64,000 bases of DNA, taken from Pseudomonas fluorescens. Lineage in GTDB: Bacteria; Pseudomonadota; Gammaproteobacteria; Pseudomonadales; Pseudomonadaceae. A model generated the notes under the pieces. That model was given only the letters and a program-made list of their open reading frames with translations, was not told where the DNA came from and did not search any database. The stretch lies in the NCBI RefSeq assembly GCF_002837185.1, contig NZ_KZ478001.1, positions 1 through 64,000 of the forward strand, written 5' to 3'. This document shows positions 36,401 through 45,523 of this stretch, piece by piece (position 1 is the stretch's first letter; every line of letters begins with the position of its first letter). The translations under genes were made by a program, and so were the position numbers.

Positions 36401-37378
36401 TCACGATTTCTTACGAAGAGAGGGCTGTCCTATGAACGAAGGATGAATGAAATATTTAAGACTGTAGTATTTGCAAAAGGATTGATAATTGGTGAAGCCA
36501 CACGCGTATGCAATTTCTTTTGGAGTGAGGGAGTTATCCTCCATGTTTAACATACGCCTCGCTTTTTCCAGTCTCTGCTCTCGCAAAAAGACGATAGGCG
36601 TAGTGTTCTTAAATTTCTTAAACCCCATTTGCAGAGAGCGAACGCTAAGGCCTGCATGGGTGGCGACTTCGCACACGGTTAAGTGTGGGTCTACACTGGA
36701 TACCATGTATTCTGCAGCCATGTTGATTAAGTGAGGCGTAAGCGTGATGGATCTTTTGGGGCCCAGGATACTCAAAGTGTAATTGTTACGAAAGTTGCAG
36801 AGAAAAAAACCTATCAAGCTTTCTTTTAGGCTGTCAGCAACTCTTTTTACAAATATTGGTGATTTTTCCGAAAAATCTAAAATGGTTTCTACGAGTCTTT
36901 GGATAGAATTAATCTGCCATCGTTCGCTTGTTCTTTGGTCGAAAAAAATTCTCGATTTAGGGGAGTAGCCTAAGATCAAGGTAAGTTGTTTTGCCATGTC
37001 AGCGTTGGAAATATATATCGTTGTGTAGTTTATTCCCTCGGCATAATTCGCGAGAAATATTTCTCTCTGGTCAGCGATTACGAGAGCTCCTCGCTCGACC
37101 CTGTGTATTCCATTATGGTTGCGCCATTGCATAAAGCCAGAATGTGGAACTGTAATAGAGAAACCATCCAGTTCGTTCGACGTTCTATATCCCCATCCAG
37201 ACTGGCTATAAGAAAGACTTACGAATGACGTGCCCATAACACAAATCCTTTTTTCATAGTCTAGCGTCCCGTTCAAACCCGGAGTTATCGACATGAAATT
37301 ATCGTAGCTTTGGAAGTGCTCTGACGCATCCCCTATGTCATGAAAATGTAGTTTGTTAGCGCCGTAGATATCCATCAT
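36401..37378 (-). CDS. AraC-family transcriptional regulator
   Basis: 325 aa. The N-terminal ligand-sensing half (HFQSYDNFMSITPGLNG... and the LVIADQREIFLANYAEGINYTTIYIS stretch) resembles the AraC_binding_2 type. The C-terminal DNA-binding half has two helix-turn-helices (LTVCEVATHAGLSVRSLQMGFKKF and LTPKEIAYACGFTNYQSFCKYYSLKY). AT-rich compared with its surroundings. A pair of 13-base direct repeats lies about 85-115 bases upstream of its start. It is divergent from the double-PAS receptor gene, which may be its target. Confidence 0.88.
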   Translation of the reverse strand: MMDIYGANKLHFHDIGDASEHFQSYDNFMSITPGLNGTLDYEKRICVMGTSFVSLSYSQSGWGYRTSNELDGFSITVPHSGFMQWRNHNGIHRVERGALVIADQREIFLANYAEGINYTTIYISNADMAKQLTLILGYSPKSRIFFDQRTSERWQINSIQRLVETILDFSEKSPIFVKRVADSLKESLIGFFLCNFRNNYTLSILGPKRSITLTPHLINMAAEYMVSSVDPHLTVCEVATHAGLSVRSLQMGFKKFKNTTPIVFLREQRLEKARRMLNMEDNSLTPKEIAYACGFTNYQSFCKYYSLKYFIHPSFIGQPSLRKKS

Positions 37379-37463
37379 TCATTCGTGGTCACAGAAAATT
37401 CTATTATAGCTTTTGCCCCGCCCTGCATTCAATTCCGTTTTTATTGCATTTGAATTGATAATC

Positions 37464-37494
37464 AAAGAAAAGCGCAATACTAAAGAAAAGCGCA
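37464..37494. promoter_or_regulatory. Tandem 13-base direct repeats, candidate AraC-type binding sites
   Basis: AAAGAAAAGCGCA occurs at 37464-37476 and again at 37482-37494, an 18-base period. AraC-type regulators often bind direct repeats spaced by about two helical turns. The pair is in the 309-base divergent region (37379-37687) between the AraC gene and the double-PAS receptor. Nothing else is recognised in that gap. Confidence 0.45.
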
Positions 37495-37687
37495 GAATTA
37501 TTTTTGCTTGTTGCTGGTGTTTATAAAAAGTCATATTTATCCTGGTCGCGAGTTGACGGTAGCCCTCTATTTTTAGCCCAATGGCTAGTTGATATTTAGG
37601 TGTGGATTGAGCTTGAGGGGTAGAGAGTTATCCATTAGGTTTTGCGCAATAACTATTCATTTCGTTATCATTTACTAAGGGCTGATC

Positions 37688-39001
37688 ATGTTTAATAAAG
37701 CACTGAAAAGAAAACTATCCGATTTGGAAGCTAAAAGCAGCGAGCTTAACGAATTGTTTGTGGCTCTTGATCGGTCAACGGCTATCATTGAATTTAATGC
37801 AGAGGGAAATGTGGCAAGTGCGAATAATAATTTTTTGCGCTTGTTTGGTTATCATGCTGACGAGATTTTGTGCAAAACGCACAAAGACTTTTGCCTGGCG
37901 AGCTTTGGCCGAAGCCCTGAATATCCTTCTTTTTGGCAGAGGCTGCAGTTAGGAGAGTCATTGTCTGGCACCTTTCCTCGGATTACGAAGATTGGTGAAG
38001 TTATTTGGATTGAAGCCACTTATAGCCCACTGTTGGGCGCATCTGGGAAAGTCGAAAAAATAATAAAATTCGCCTTTGATGTAACGGAGCAAGTCGCTCG
38101 AGATTCAGAATTGCGCGCGAAATTGAATGCGATTGACAGGGCGATGGCAATTATTGAATTTGACACATGTGGAAATATAATATGTGCAAATCAGAACTTT
38201 TTAAATGTTGTGGGTTATGATGTGTCCGGATTAAAAGGGAAGCATCATAGTTTGTTTTGTGAGCCGGAGTTGACTCGCACAGAAGGATACATTGATTTTT
38301 GGCGACGCCTGAATGCGGGCGATTTTTTTAGCGGCCAATTCAAAAGAATAGCCAAGAGCGGCAAAACGGTCTGGCTGGAGGCAAGTTATAATCCTGTTTA
38401 CGATCGTGATGGGAAGTTAATCAAGATTATAAAATTTGCTAGCGACATTACCGCTCGCATTGAGAAAATTGGCGAAGATGCCCAAGGTGCATCACGTGCG
38501 TACCATATTTCCGCTGAAACTGAGCGAGTTGCAAAACAAGGAGCGCAGGTCATTCACGAGACAGCGATTGAGATGCGCTCAATAGCTGAGAGCATTGGAA
38601 TATCTGCGCGATTGGTTGGAGAGTTGGGGGATAGATCGGAGCAAATAACGGCTATCGTCAACACTATACGGGGTATCGCTGAACAGACCAACCTACTTGC
38701 GCTGAATGCTGCAATCGAGGCAGCACGTGCCGGTGACCAAGGTCGTGGATTTGCGGTAGTGGCGGATGAAGTCAGACAGCTGGCGGGACGTACAAGCCGC
38801 TCTACAGCGGAAATTGCAGAAATGATCGGTAGAATTCTTACTGAGACACGCGACGCGGTGGCGAGCATGGTTTCTACGCGCGAACGTGCACAGCGCGGCG
38901 TGATGCTGGCTGATCAAGCGGGAGAGGTTATATCCCAAATCCAAAGGGGAACAAGCGATGCGGTTGAGGCGGTGAGCATGTTTGCTTCTAAATGTGACTG
39001 A
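37688..39001 (+). CDS. Soluble double-PAS methyl-accepting protein (BdlA-like)
   Basis: 437 aa without membrane helices. Two PAS domains in tandem (about residues 22-135 and 144-255) share the pattern AIIEFxxxGNxxxANxNFLxxxGY and WLEASYNPVYDRDGKLIKIIKFASDIT. They are followed by a short MCP signalling hairpin with the tip EQTNLLALNAAIEAARAGDQGRGFAVVADEV. The layout and length match BdlA, the biofilm-dispersion receptor of P. aeruginosa (about 417 aa), and Aer-like redox receptors. Whether it binds heme or flavin cannot be read. The DUF1652 gene follows closely. Confidence 0.88.
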   Translation: MFNKALKRKLSDLEAKSSELNELFVALDRSTAIIEFNAEGNVASANNNFLRLFGYHADEILCKTHKDFCLASFGRSPEYPSFWQRLQLGESLSGTFPRITKIGEVIWIEATYSPLLGASGKVEKIIKFAFDVTEQVARDSELRAKLNAIDRAMAIIEFDTCGNIICANQNFLNVVGYDVSGLKGKHHSLFCEPELTRTEGYIDFWRRLNAGDFFSGQFKRIAKSGKTVWLEASYNPVYDRDGKLIKIIKFASDITARIEKIGEDAQGASRAYHISAETERVAKQGAQVIHETAIEMRSIAESIGISARLVGELGDRSEQITAIVNTIRGIAEQTNLLALNAAIEAARAGDQGRGFAVVADEVRQLAGRTSRSTAEIAEMIGRILTETRDAVASMVSTRERAQRGVMLADQAGEVISQIQRGTSDAVEAVSMFASKCD

Positions 39002-39018
39002 AAGCAATCTATTATAGG

Positions 39019-39327
39019 TTGAGTTTAGTAGACCCTCTGATAGGGCGTCTCCGGGTGTCAAAAATACTAGCAGGAATTTCTGCGCTTCAGTTGCGAAAGG
39101 CTCTCGAGTCGGCTTTTCGACCACTTTCGTGCGATTGTACATTGAGCGCAGATGGCACCCTTACTATCAAACTTTACGAACCTTGTTCTGGTCGTGTGGA
39201 TCTTCTTGTTACCGCTGTCCGTGGTGATATCCTTGCGTCCAGTTCCGCACTTTCGTCGCTGATCGAAGAGCTGAGCTTTGAGATCGACGCTTGCCGACGT
39301 TCGTTCTCTCAGATCGGTAGGAGATAA
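39019..39327 (+). CDS. DUF1652 family protein
   Basis: Up to 102 aa. The core ISALQLRKALESAFRPLSCDCTLSADGTLTIKLYEPCSGRVDLLVT followed by LIEELSFEID matches the Pseudomonas-specific DUF1652 family, of unknown function. The start is uncertain: the TTG at 39019 overlaps a weak AGG, and a GTG at 39055 is an alternative. It lies 17 bases after the double-PAS receptor, so may share its transcript. Confidence 0.75.
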   Translation: MSLVDPLIGRLRVSKILAGISALQLRKALESAFRPLSCDCTLSADGTLTIKLYEPCSGRVDLLVTAVRGDILASSSALSSLIEELSFEIDACRRSFSQIGRR

Positions 39328-39726
39328 GTCTTTTTCCATACCCCGACATTCTTTCCGCTCGTGTGCCTTCATCCTGCTCACGGTAAAATATTCATACCGA
39401 TTTACCCGGAGCGACCGAAATTGTTTGCTAAAAGGCGATAAAGTCGGGTGGGAGACATCCCGTGCTATACTTATGCGTGCCCACCGTGTGTTTGGCACCC
39501 ATTACTTTCGAGTGAAGTGATTAGATGAGAATGACCTCGTTTGGTAAACTCTAACTTGCATTAATGGACTGATTGAATGCCTCACATATGTTTTTCCAGA
39601 CTCGAAGGGTCGGGCACGCCAAGCAAGTCCACATCACGTTTTATTTCTGTGCAAAGATCGGATTGCCGCGACGCGCAGCTTCGATCCGATAGCGTTTTTT
39701 TGAAACGTACCCAGACGAATACTGCT
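39328..39726. other. Non-coding gap
   Basis: About 400 bases between the DUF1652 gene and a convergent minus-strand gene. No open frame with start signals, hairpin terminator or RNA gene was recognised. Confidence 0.45.
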
Positions 39727-40068
39727 TTAGCGTCGTGACTCATCACTTTGATGGGCTGCTTTCATCGCTTGCCATCCATGTGTAATCCCTCCACCCGCTC
39801 GAAGCGCTGTCGCTAACATGATCGCCTCGGCTACATCTTGCTTCGACGCCCCCGCGCTGATGGCTCGCTTCGCATGGTCGGTAATGCAAGAAGAACACTG
39901 TGTAGTCACTGCTACGCCAACAGCGATTAATTCCCGCGTGGCTAAATTCAGGCTACCGACATCCTTGTTGAATACAGCTTTGTCAAAGTTGAAAAATGCC
40001 GCGACCATTTCGGGGGCAGCCTCTTGGAGATCTCGCATGAAGTTAGCATCAGCCTGATGGTTGTGCAT
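39727..40068 (-). CDS. Carboxymuconolactone decarboxylase/AhpD-like protein
   Basis: 113 aa. The CMD/AhpD fold signature is TTQCSSCITDHAKRAI, giving redox pair Cys58/Cys61 and His65, followed by ASKQDVAEAIMLATALRAGG. Such small proteins act as alkylhydroperoxidases or in protocatechuate-type chemistry. The CxxC makes the redox role more likely. It starts 21 bases after a broken FUSC exporter gene on the same strand, so was once probably its operon partner. Confidence 0.9.
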   Translation of the reverse strand: MHNHQADANFMRDLQEAAPEMVAAFFNFDKAVFNKDVGSLNLATRELIAVGVAVTTQCSSCITDHAKRAISAGASKQDVAEAIMLATALRAGGGITHGWQAMKAAHQSDESRR

Positions 40069-40089
40069 TTTTGTATACCTTTAAATTCA

Positions 40090-40812
40090 TTATTGGAGCG
40101 TGGAATTTGATGCTTGGTGCTGCTTGATTGAGTTCACGGTCATGCGGTGGCCAGACTCAAATACATTAAGCCCACGCTGTGTCAGCTTCCTACCGACCGG
40201 CGATGGCGGCTCGTATGCAGCGAGAAAGGCCAGACGCTCAGCCGCACGTTGTGTAAGCCAGTTGGCTGACAATCGCTTTTTCCGCATTTTTCCCAAGTCG
40301 GAATTAAGTGCTCTGATAATTCGTCGCTGCAGCCATGTGGCCTTGGGCGGCCCTAACAGATCAAACCCTGCGTACAGCAAGCCGAGGCCCGCTGCGATTC
40401 CCAGTCCCGTGGACAGGCATTGATCGACTGCAAATGTCATGTAGTTGCTCGGCTGAACAAGCACAGCCAAGGTGAGGCAGAAACCAAGCCCGTAGGGGGC
40501 GAGTGTCGGTGACGTCATGCTCATCAGCCCCAGAAAAAGAGGCGCAGAAAGCACCAGGATCAACATCTCGAAATCGCCCGAACCCTGCGCAAGCGAACTG
40601 AGTACAAACAGGATAGCGACAGGGATGGCGATCAAGGCTCCCCCAGTAACTTGGCGGTTGCCACGCGTGGCACTGGGTGTGAGGAGAATGCCTGGGAGAG
40701 CAAGACAGGTAGCACGATCATCATGATGAGTGCGGCTTGTTCTCCTGACAGAGTCCATACCCCGATAGCGCTCAGGAAAACAAGTGAGCCCAGGCGGTAG
40801 ATCTGCCTCGCT
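40090..40812 (-). pseudogene. FUSC-family (aromatic acid exporter-type) gene, truncated and frameshifted
   Basis: The downstream frame (from GGALIAIPVAILFVLSSLAQ to the stop at 40090) shows the membrane segment and cytoplasmic tail of a FUSC/AaeB-type exporter. Upstream of a C5 run at 40640-40644 the homologous reading continues in another frame as RQIYRLGSLVFLSAIGVWTL and LIMMIVLPVLLSQAFSSHPV, so one base has been lost there. The N-terminal half is missing altogether: sequence breaks at about 40800-40812 into the IclR remnant. Confidence 0.82.
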
Positions 40813-41434
40813 CAACGGTGCAGCGCATCGTAGGAGCGCTGGAAGAGCAGGTAATGATTCGGAGTGAAGGAGCCGGAGGAATCAGTCTCGGGGCGGGTTT
40901 GTTAAGGCTTGTCGCGAATGCCCATGTCGACCGCATGACTGTCGTTCGCCCTTGGCTGCATAAGCTGAGCGAGGTGGTTCAAGAGACGGTTGTATTTTCG
41001 AGGCCTGCCGGCATCCAACTGATCGTTGAAGACCGTGTTGTTGCTGATCGTGAGTTACAGGTGGTGCCACGTCTTGGCCAGTTGGATACCCCGTTGTATG
41101 GGACATCTGCTGGACGGGCGCTCTTGGCTCTAGACAAAAATGAGGACTTAAGGCTCTGTTTGCAGCTGAAATCGCTACGAAGCAGGAGACGGCGGTATTG
41201 CTGACGCTGCTGAAACAGTTGGACAATATTCGCAAAATCGGGATTTCAAGCGATCACGGTGAACTCATCGAGGGCATCACCACGACAGCTGTCGCGCTGG
41301 ATACAGTGTTAGGCCGTTTTGCAATCTCAATGCCAATCCCTACATTTCGTTTCGAAAGGGCTCGCGATACCTACATTGAGGAGTTATTGCGTTCCAAGGC
41401 TGGAGTGTTCAAAGAGATCGGTATAGTCGGCTAG
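40795..41434 (+). pseudogene. IclR-family regulator, truncated and frameshifted
   Basis: The reading starts inside the helix-turn-helix (AVDLPRSTVQRIVGALEEQ), so the first helices and start codon are gone. The effector domain follows (VRPWLHKLSEVVQETVVFSR, then RELQVVPRLGQLDTPLYGTS and AGRALLAL). Near 41185 the frame shifts and continues as ETAVLLTLLKQLDNIRKIGI and FAISMPIPTFRFERARDTY to a stop at 41434. It is fused head-to-head with the FUSC remnant, which suggests one deletion took both 5' ends. Confidence 0.82.
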
Positions 41435-41584
41435 CGCACAAGCGGGACGATCCTGACAAGGTATAGTCCGTCTGAATCTGAGGCGATGAATGCTTAACTC
41501 GTTGCCGGCGCCATCAAATTGCTAGTGCGTTGATGATGAAGGCAAGGGCCCCATGGGGCCCCGCAAAGTCAAGTCGTCGCGCGG

Positions 41585-42127
41585 TTAGGCCGACAGGTAC
41601 TCGTCCACCGATTTGACAGTGGCGTAGCCGAACTCAAAGGCTGCCATCATCGTTGCATGTGCATGAGCGGCTGGAACGTTTACACCACCAAATTTGAGAT
41701 CCAGGGTCGCGCAGGCATCGTGCAGCACAGTAACCGGATAACCCATATCCGCTGCCGCACGTACTACGGCGTCTATGCACATGTGGCTCATCGCGCCTAT
41801 GACCACGATTTCCTGTACGCCTGAGCCATCCAGCTGCTGCTTTAGATCAGTTTCTCTGAAGGCGTTGATGTGTTTTTTTACGATTACAGGTTCATTACCT
41901 TGGGGAGCTACATCTGGTTGAATTTCCGCACCTGTGGATCCCTTTGCAAAGATCGGAGCGCCTTCAGCGGACTCATGCCGTATGTGGAAAACAGGAAATC
42001 CCGTATCACGGGCGTGGCTGATCACTCGGATAGCATTCTCGACAGCGGTGTCGATCCCGGTCAAAGGTAGCTTGCCAGTGGGTAGGTATTCGTTTTGCAG
42101 ATCAACTACTACAAGGCCACGTTTCAT
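41585..42127 (-). CDS. Isochorismatase-family cysteine hydrolase
   Basis: 180 aa. The catalytic triad of the family is in place: Asp9 (VVVDLQNEY), Lys84 (VIVKKHINAF) and Cys117 (GAMSHMCIDAVVRAA), with the cis-peptide before Cys. Members hydrolyse isochorismate, nicotinamide or related amides; this short form is closest to the YcaC/PncA-like general hydrolases. It lies 101 bases after the MBL-fold gene on the same strand and may be controlled by the divergent GlxA-type regulator. The substrate is unknown. Confidence 0.92.
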   Translation of the reverse strand: MKRGLVVVDLQNEYLPTGKLPLTGIDTAVENAIRVISHARDTGFPVFHIRHESAEGAPIFAKGSTGAEIQPDVAPQGNEPVIVKKHINAFRETDLKQQLDGSGVQEIVVIGAMSHMCIDAVVRAAADMGYPVTVLHDACATLDLKFGGVNVPAAHAHATMMAAFEFGYATVKSVDEYLSA

Positions 42128-42228
42128 GAACGATCTCCGGTCAATTTATCCGAGCTTAGGGAATGGGTGGCGAAGGCTCAGATCGGCAGGTATAGCACCT
42201 GCCTTATTCCGAACCCAAAAGGTTTGAG

Positions 42229-43119
42229 TCAGAACTCCAGTGAAGCGCCATCTTCCGGAATATCGACCCGGCTCTCGATACCTTGCTTTTTGACGTATGT
42301 GCGCAGCTCTTCACGAGTCAGGGACATGTGGTTAATTGCGTCCATGTGCACTGCGACGATTTTCGCGTCCTTCGCAGCCTTTGAGGCGCGTAAAACGTCT
42401 TCCTCGCCCATGATGATCGATCCCTTATAGCCGGTCATCATTGCTTTCCCGGCATTCAGTACGATGACTTCGGGATGATATTTCTCAATGGTCTGGTCGA
42501 CCTCTTTACGCCAGACAGTGTCACCGGCCAGGTAAAGGGTCTTGTAGCCTGGAGCTTGAAAAACAACGCCCATTGCTTCGCCAAGAGGCTTCGCTAAAGC
42601 GGGTACTGCATACATTTCGTCGGTGCCATGCTGACCACCGGTCTTGGTGATTTTGACGCCGCCGAATTTAGCTTCGTCAGTCAGTACGCGCACATTCTTG
42701 AAGCCTTGGGAGCGAATCAACTTCGCATCGTCCTCATGCTGCGTGAACAGAGGGATGTCTTTCGGCAGTGCTTTTTGTGCGGCATCGTCCCAGTGGTCAA
42801 GATGCGTATGAGTGACGATGACAGCGTCTACACCAGAGATCACTTTTTCGGGCGACTCAGTCAGATCAACCAAGGGATTGCGCAGGTCACTACGGTAGGT
42901 ATTTTCAAATCCTGGGTAGGTACCCTTTTTGGACAGCATCGGGTCGATCAGAAAGGTCGTGCCGCCGTAGGAGATTTTTACCGTTGCGTTCCGAACTTGC
43001 TGCAAGTCGACTTTATGGGCCGCGTCCGGGGAATTGAGAGTCTCGGAGCTCGCAAATGCCGATGAGGTTGCGGCAGTGCAGGCAAGGCCAAGGGCGATTG
43101 GAAGTGTTTTAAAGTTCAT
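42229..43119 (-). CDS. Exported metallo-beta-lactamase-fold hydrolase
   Basis: 296 aa. The signal peptide (MNFKTLPIALGLACTAATSS, cut near AFA-S) sends it to the periplasm. The metal site is visible: VTHTHLDHWD with His104, His106, Asp108 and His109, a later His in TGGQHGTDEM, Asp in LAGDTVW and His in AVHMDAINHM. The pattern belongs to the UlaG/YtnP-like L-ascorbate-lactonase or lactonase-like branch. Divergent from a GlxA-type regulator across 133 bases, hence a probable target of it. Substrate not readable. Confidence 0.9.
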   Translation of the reverse strand: MNFKTLPIALGLACTAATSSAFASSETLNSPDAAHKVDLQQVRNATVKISYGGTTFLIDPMLSKKGTYPGFENTYRSDLRNPLVDLTESPEKVISGVDAVIVTHTHLDHWDDAAQKALPKDIPLFTQHEDDAKLIRSQGFKNVRVLTDEAKFGGVKITKTGGQHGTDEMYAVPALAKPLGEAMGVVFQAPGYKTLYLAGDTVWRKEVDQTIEKYHPEVIVLNAGKAMMTGYKGSIIMGEEDVLRASKAAKDAKIVAVHMDAINHMSLTREELRTYVKKQGIESRVDIPEDGASLEF

Positions 43120-43252
43120 CTCGTTAATCCTGTTATTGCATCAGTGACTCCATTCTTGCCCAATACTCTGGGACTCAACAGTGGCCTGAATGACAGATTG
43201 CGATATAATCGGGCCATAAAACCTGCGCTGTTCTCGAATGTGAGGCTGACTG

Positions 43253-44236
43253 ATGCAATCCACACGCGTTGCTGTTCTGGCTTTTGACGGAGTCAGCCTG
43301 TTTCATCTTTCCGTCCCTGGAATGGTGCTTGGAACAGCTCAATCTGCACCCGGTGAACCTCATTACGAGGTCAGTTACTGTGCAGAGGCTCCGGGAATGG
43401 TGATAAGCGACCAGGGCATAGGCTTAGCGGTCGATCATGGCCTGGAACTGATGGAGGCATCCGACGTAATTGTCATTCCGGCGTGGGGTGATCATTCGGT
43501 CGCAGCGTCTGCAAAGCTTGTGCAAGCCTTACAACGTGCAAATTTCCAGGAAAAGCTCATCGTCGGGCTATGTCTGGGAGCATTCGTGCTCGGCGATGCC
43601 GGGCTTCTTGATGGCAAAGAAGCAACCACTCACTGGGCAGTCAGAGACGAGTTTGGGCGACGGTTCCCAGAAGTTCGTTTCAGGCCTGAAGTGCTCTATG
43701 TCAGTGATGGCAACATCATTACCTCTGCAGGAACCGTTGCGGCAATAGATTGTTGCCTTCACTTGGTACGGCAGCGGCTCGGCGCCGATGTAGCGAATCG
43801 CACCGCAAAAATGCTGGTGACACCGCCGCACAGGCAGGGCGGCCAAGCTCAATACGTTGAGCATCCTGTGCCGCAGCTATCCAGCGAGACTCACTTGTCT
43901 GATGTGCTGGCATGGGCTCGTATGAATTTGGCCAGTGATCTGTCGCTCGACGTAATGGCGGACATGGCGAAAATGAGTAGGCGTACCTTCACTCGTCGAT
44001 TCAGGGAATCGACTGGCAGTACCGTCTCAAAGTGGTTGAATGCTCAACGCGTTGTCAGAGCGCAGGAGCTGTTAGAAACGACTGACCTGCCTATCGAATG
44101 TGTAGCCGGTGAGGCAGGATTTGGAACGCCTTTATCGTTGAGGCAGCAGTTCGCTGTGCACCTCGGCACGTCGCCTTCTGAGTATCGGCGAATGTTTTTC
44201 CGTGAAAAAAAATTGGAAGAAAAAAAAGCGAACTAG
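43253..44236 (+). CDS. GlxA-family transcriptional regulator
   Basis: 327 aa. The N-terminal DJ-1/PfpI-like domain (VAVLAFDGVSLFHLSVPGMV, LCLGAFVLGDAGLLDGK with the nucleophile-position Cys, TTHWAVRDEF) is followed by an AraC-type DNA-binding domain (LSLDVMADMAKMSRRTFTRR and LPIECVAGEAGFGTPLSLRQQ). It is divergent from the exported MBL-fold hydrolase and the isochorismatase-like gene, which it probably regulates. It differs clearly from the two paralogous GlxA proteins at 32.7 and 44.3 kb. Confidence 0.9.
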   Translation: MQSTRVAVLAFDGVSLFHLSVPGMVLGTAQSAPGEPHYEVSYCAEAPGMVISDQGIGLAVDHGLELMEASDVIVIPAWGDHSVAASAKLVQALQRANFQEKLIVGLCLGAFVLGDAGLLDGKEATTHWAVRDEFGRRFPEVRFRPEVLYVSDGNIITSAGTVAAIDCCLHLVRQRLGADVANRTAKMLVTPPHRQGGQAQYVEHPVPQLSSETHLSDVLAWARMNLASDLSLDVMADMAKMSRRTFTRRFRESTGSTVSKWLNAQRVVRAQELLETTDLPIECVAGEAGFGTPLSLRQQFAVHLGTSPSEYRRMFFREKKLEEKKAN

Positions 44237-44329
44237 GTGTTTTTCCAAGAATCAAGCTCGATATTACGCTTAATATATAAATACTAAGTTATTATAGTAT
44301 TCAGTCCGCCGCTTAATGTGAAAAACCTT

Positions 44330-45292
44330 TCAGAGAAGCGACTTAAACCGCTCTCGATATTCCTTGGGCGTGACGGAGTATTTTTTTGTAAAGTTACGAA
44401 TAAACGTTGACTCGTCACCTAGCCCACACTTATTGGCGATTGCTTTGAGTGGCGAGTTTGACGTCACAAGTAAGTGGCAAGCCGTTTCTAGGCGAATCTG
44501 CTCGACCATTTTACTCGGCGTGCAACCTGTGACTTCACTATATTTACGTGCAAAAGTTCTTTCACTCATGTTCATAAAATTTGCTAGTGAAGATATCGAT
44601 AAATCGCTATTAAGATTGCTATTTAGCCAAGCGTGAAGGTCTGAGAATTGACTGCTTTTTGACTGTAACGTCAAAGATGAGCTGAACTGATCTTGATCGC
44701 CTGGCCGTTTTAAAAAAACAACCAGATGTCGTGCTACTTCGAGTGCAGCAGAATGCCCCAAGTCAGCTTCAACCATTGATAACGCCAAATCGATCCCGGA
44801 AGTAACACCCGCTGAAGTCCATAAGTCCCCGTCATTAATGAATATAGGGCCACGCCTTACGTTTACAAATGGAAAGTCTGTTTCCAATTTGTCATAGGCA
44901 GACCAATGAGTAGTAACGTGTCGCCCGTTTAGTTTTCCAGCTCTCGCTAGCGCAAATACCCCCGTACAAACGGAAACTAGACGCTTTGCATTTTCAGCAT
45001 GCCTTACAAAATGTGTAAAAAACTTTGGATGATCACAAAATTTGTGGATGCCAGGCCCGCCTGGGACGATCAGCGTGTGCGCTCCCGGTGTTTCCGCTCC
45101 CAAAACCGCAGCGTTTAATGAGAAATTAGAGAAGATCTCAGTGGTTCTACTTAAAGAAAGGATCGATAAGGAGTAGGGGGGATGATCCGGGTCTGCAAAG
45201 TGGTTAGCCGCAATAAAAACATCCAAAGGGCCTGCTAAGTCGAGAAGGCTAACTTCGGGATAAGTCATGAACTGAACAGATCTTACAAGCAT
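44330..45292 (-). CDS. GlxA-family transcriptional regulator (paralogue)
   Basis: 320 aa, the same length as the protein encoded at 32702-33664, and clearly related along the full length (shared LDLAGPL, VSVCTGVF, HVTTHWSAYDKLE, VRRGPIFINDG, WTSAGVTSGIDLAL, HLVVFLKRPGDQDQFSSSL). It has a DJ-1/PfpI-like half and an AraC DNA-binding half (LSISSLANFMNMSERTFARK). The gene is AT-rich. No obvious target operon is adjacent. It is convergent with the other GlxA regulator. Confidence 0.9.
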   Translation of the reverse strand: MLVRSVQFMTYPEVSLLDLAGPLDVFIAANHFADPDHPPYSLSILSLSRTTEIFSNFSLNAAVLGAETPGAHTLIVPGGPGIHKFCDHPKFFTHFVRHAENAKRLVSVCTGVFALARAGKLNGRHVTTHWSAYDKLETDFPFVNVRRGPIFINDGDLWTSAGVTSGIDLALSMVEADLGHSAALEVARHLVVFLKRPGDQDQFSSSLTLQSKSSQFSDLHAWLNSNLNSDLSISSLANFMNMSERTFARKYSEVTGCTPSKMVEQIRLETACHLLVTSNSPLKAIANKCGLGDESTFIRNFTKKYSVTPKEYRERFKSLL

Positions 45293-45523
45293 TTGTGTTA
45301 CACCTTCCGGGAGAGCACCTTGTGGGTTCTGGTGATTTTGGCAGAAATCATCAATTTTTTGTCATGTTTTTAACTTATTTTCGTCTATCGTAACTTTAAC
45401 CTAGAACGCTGCAGCATAGCCCAATCTCACCTAGGGATAAATTTAGTAGCACTTGAACATCCTTGTGCCATGTATTGGCAATTCGCACGGCCTAATTATT
45501 TTTTCGATTTGGAGATTGGTTTT

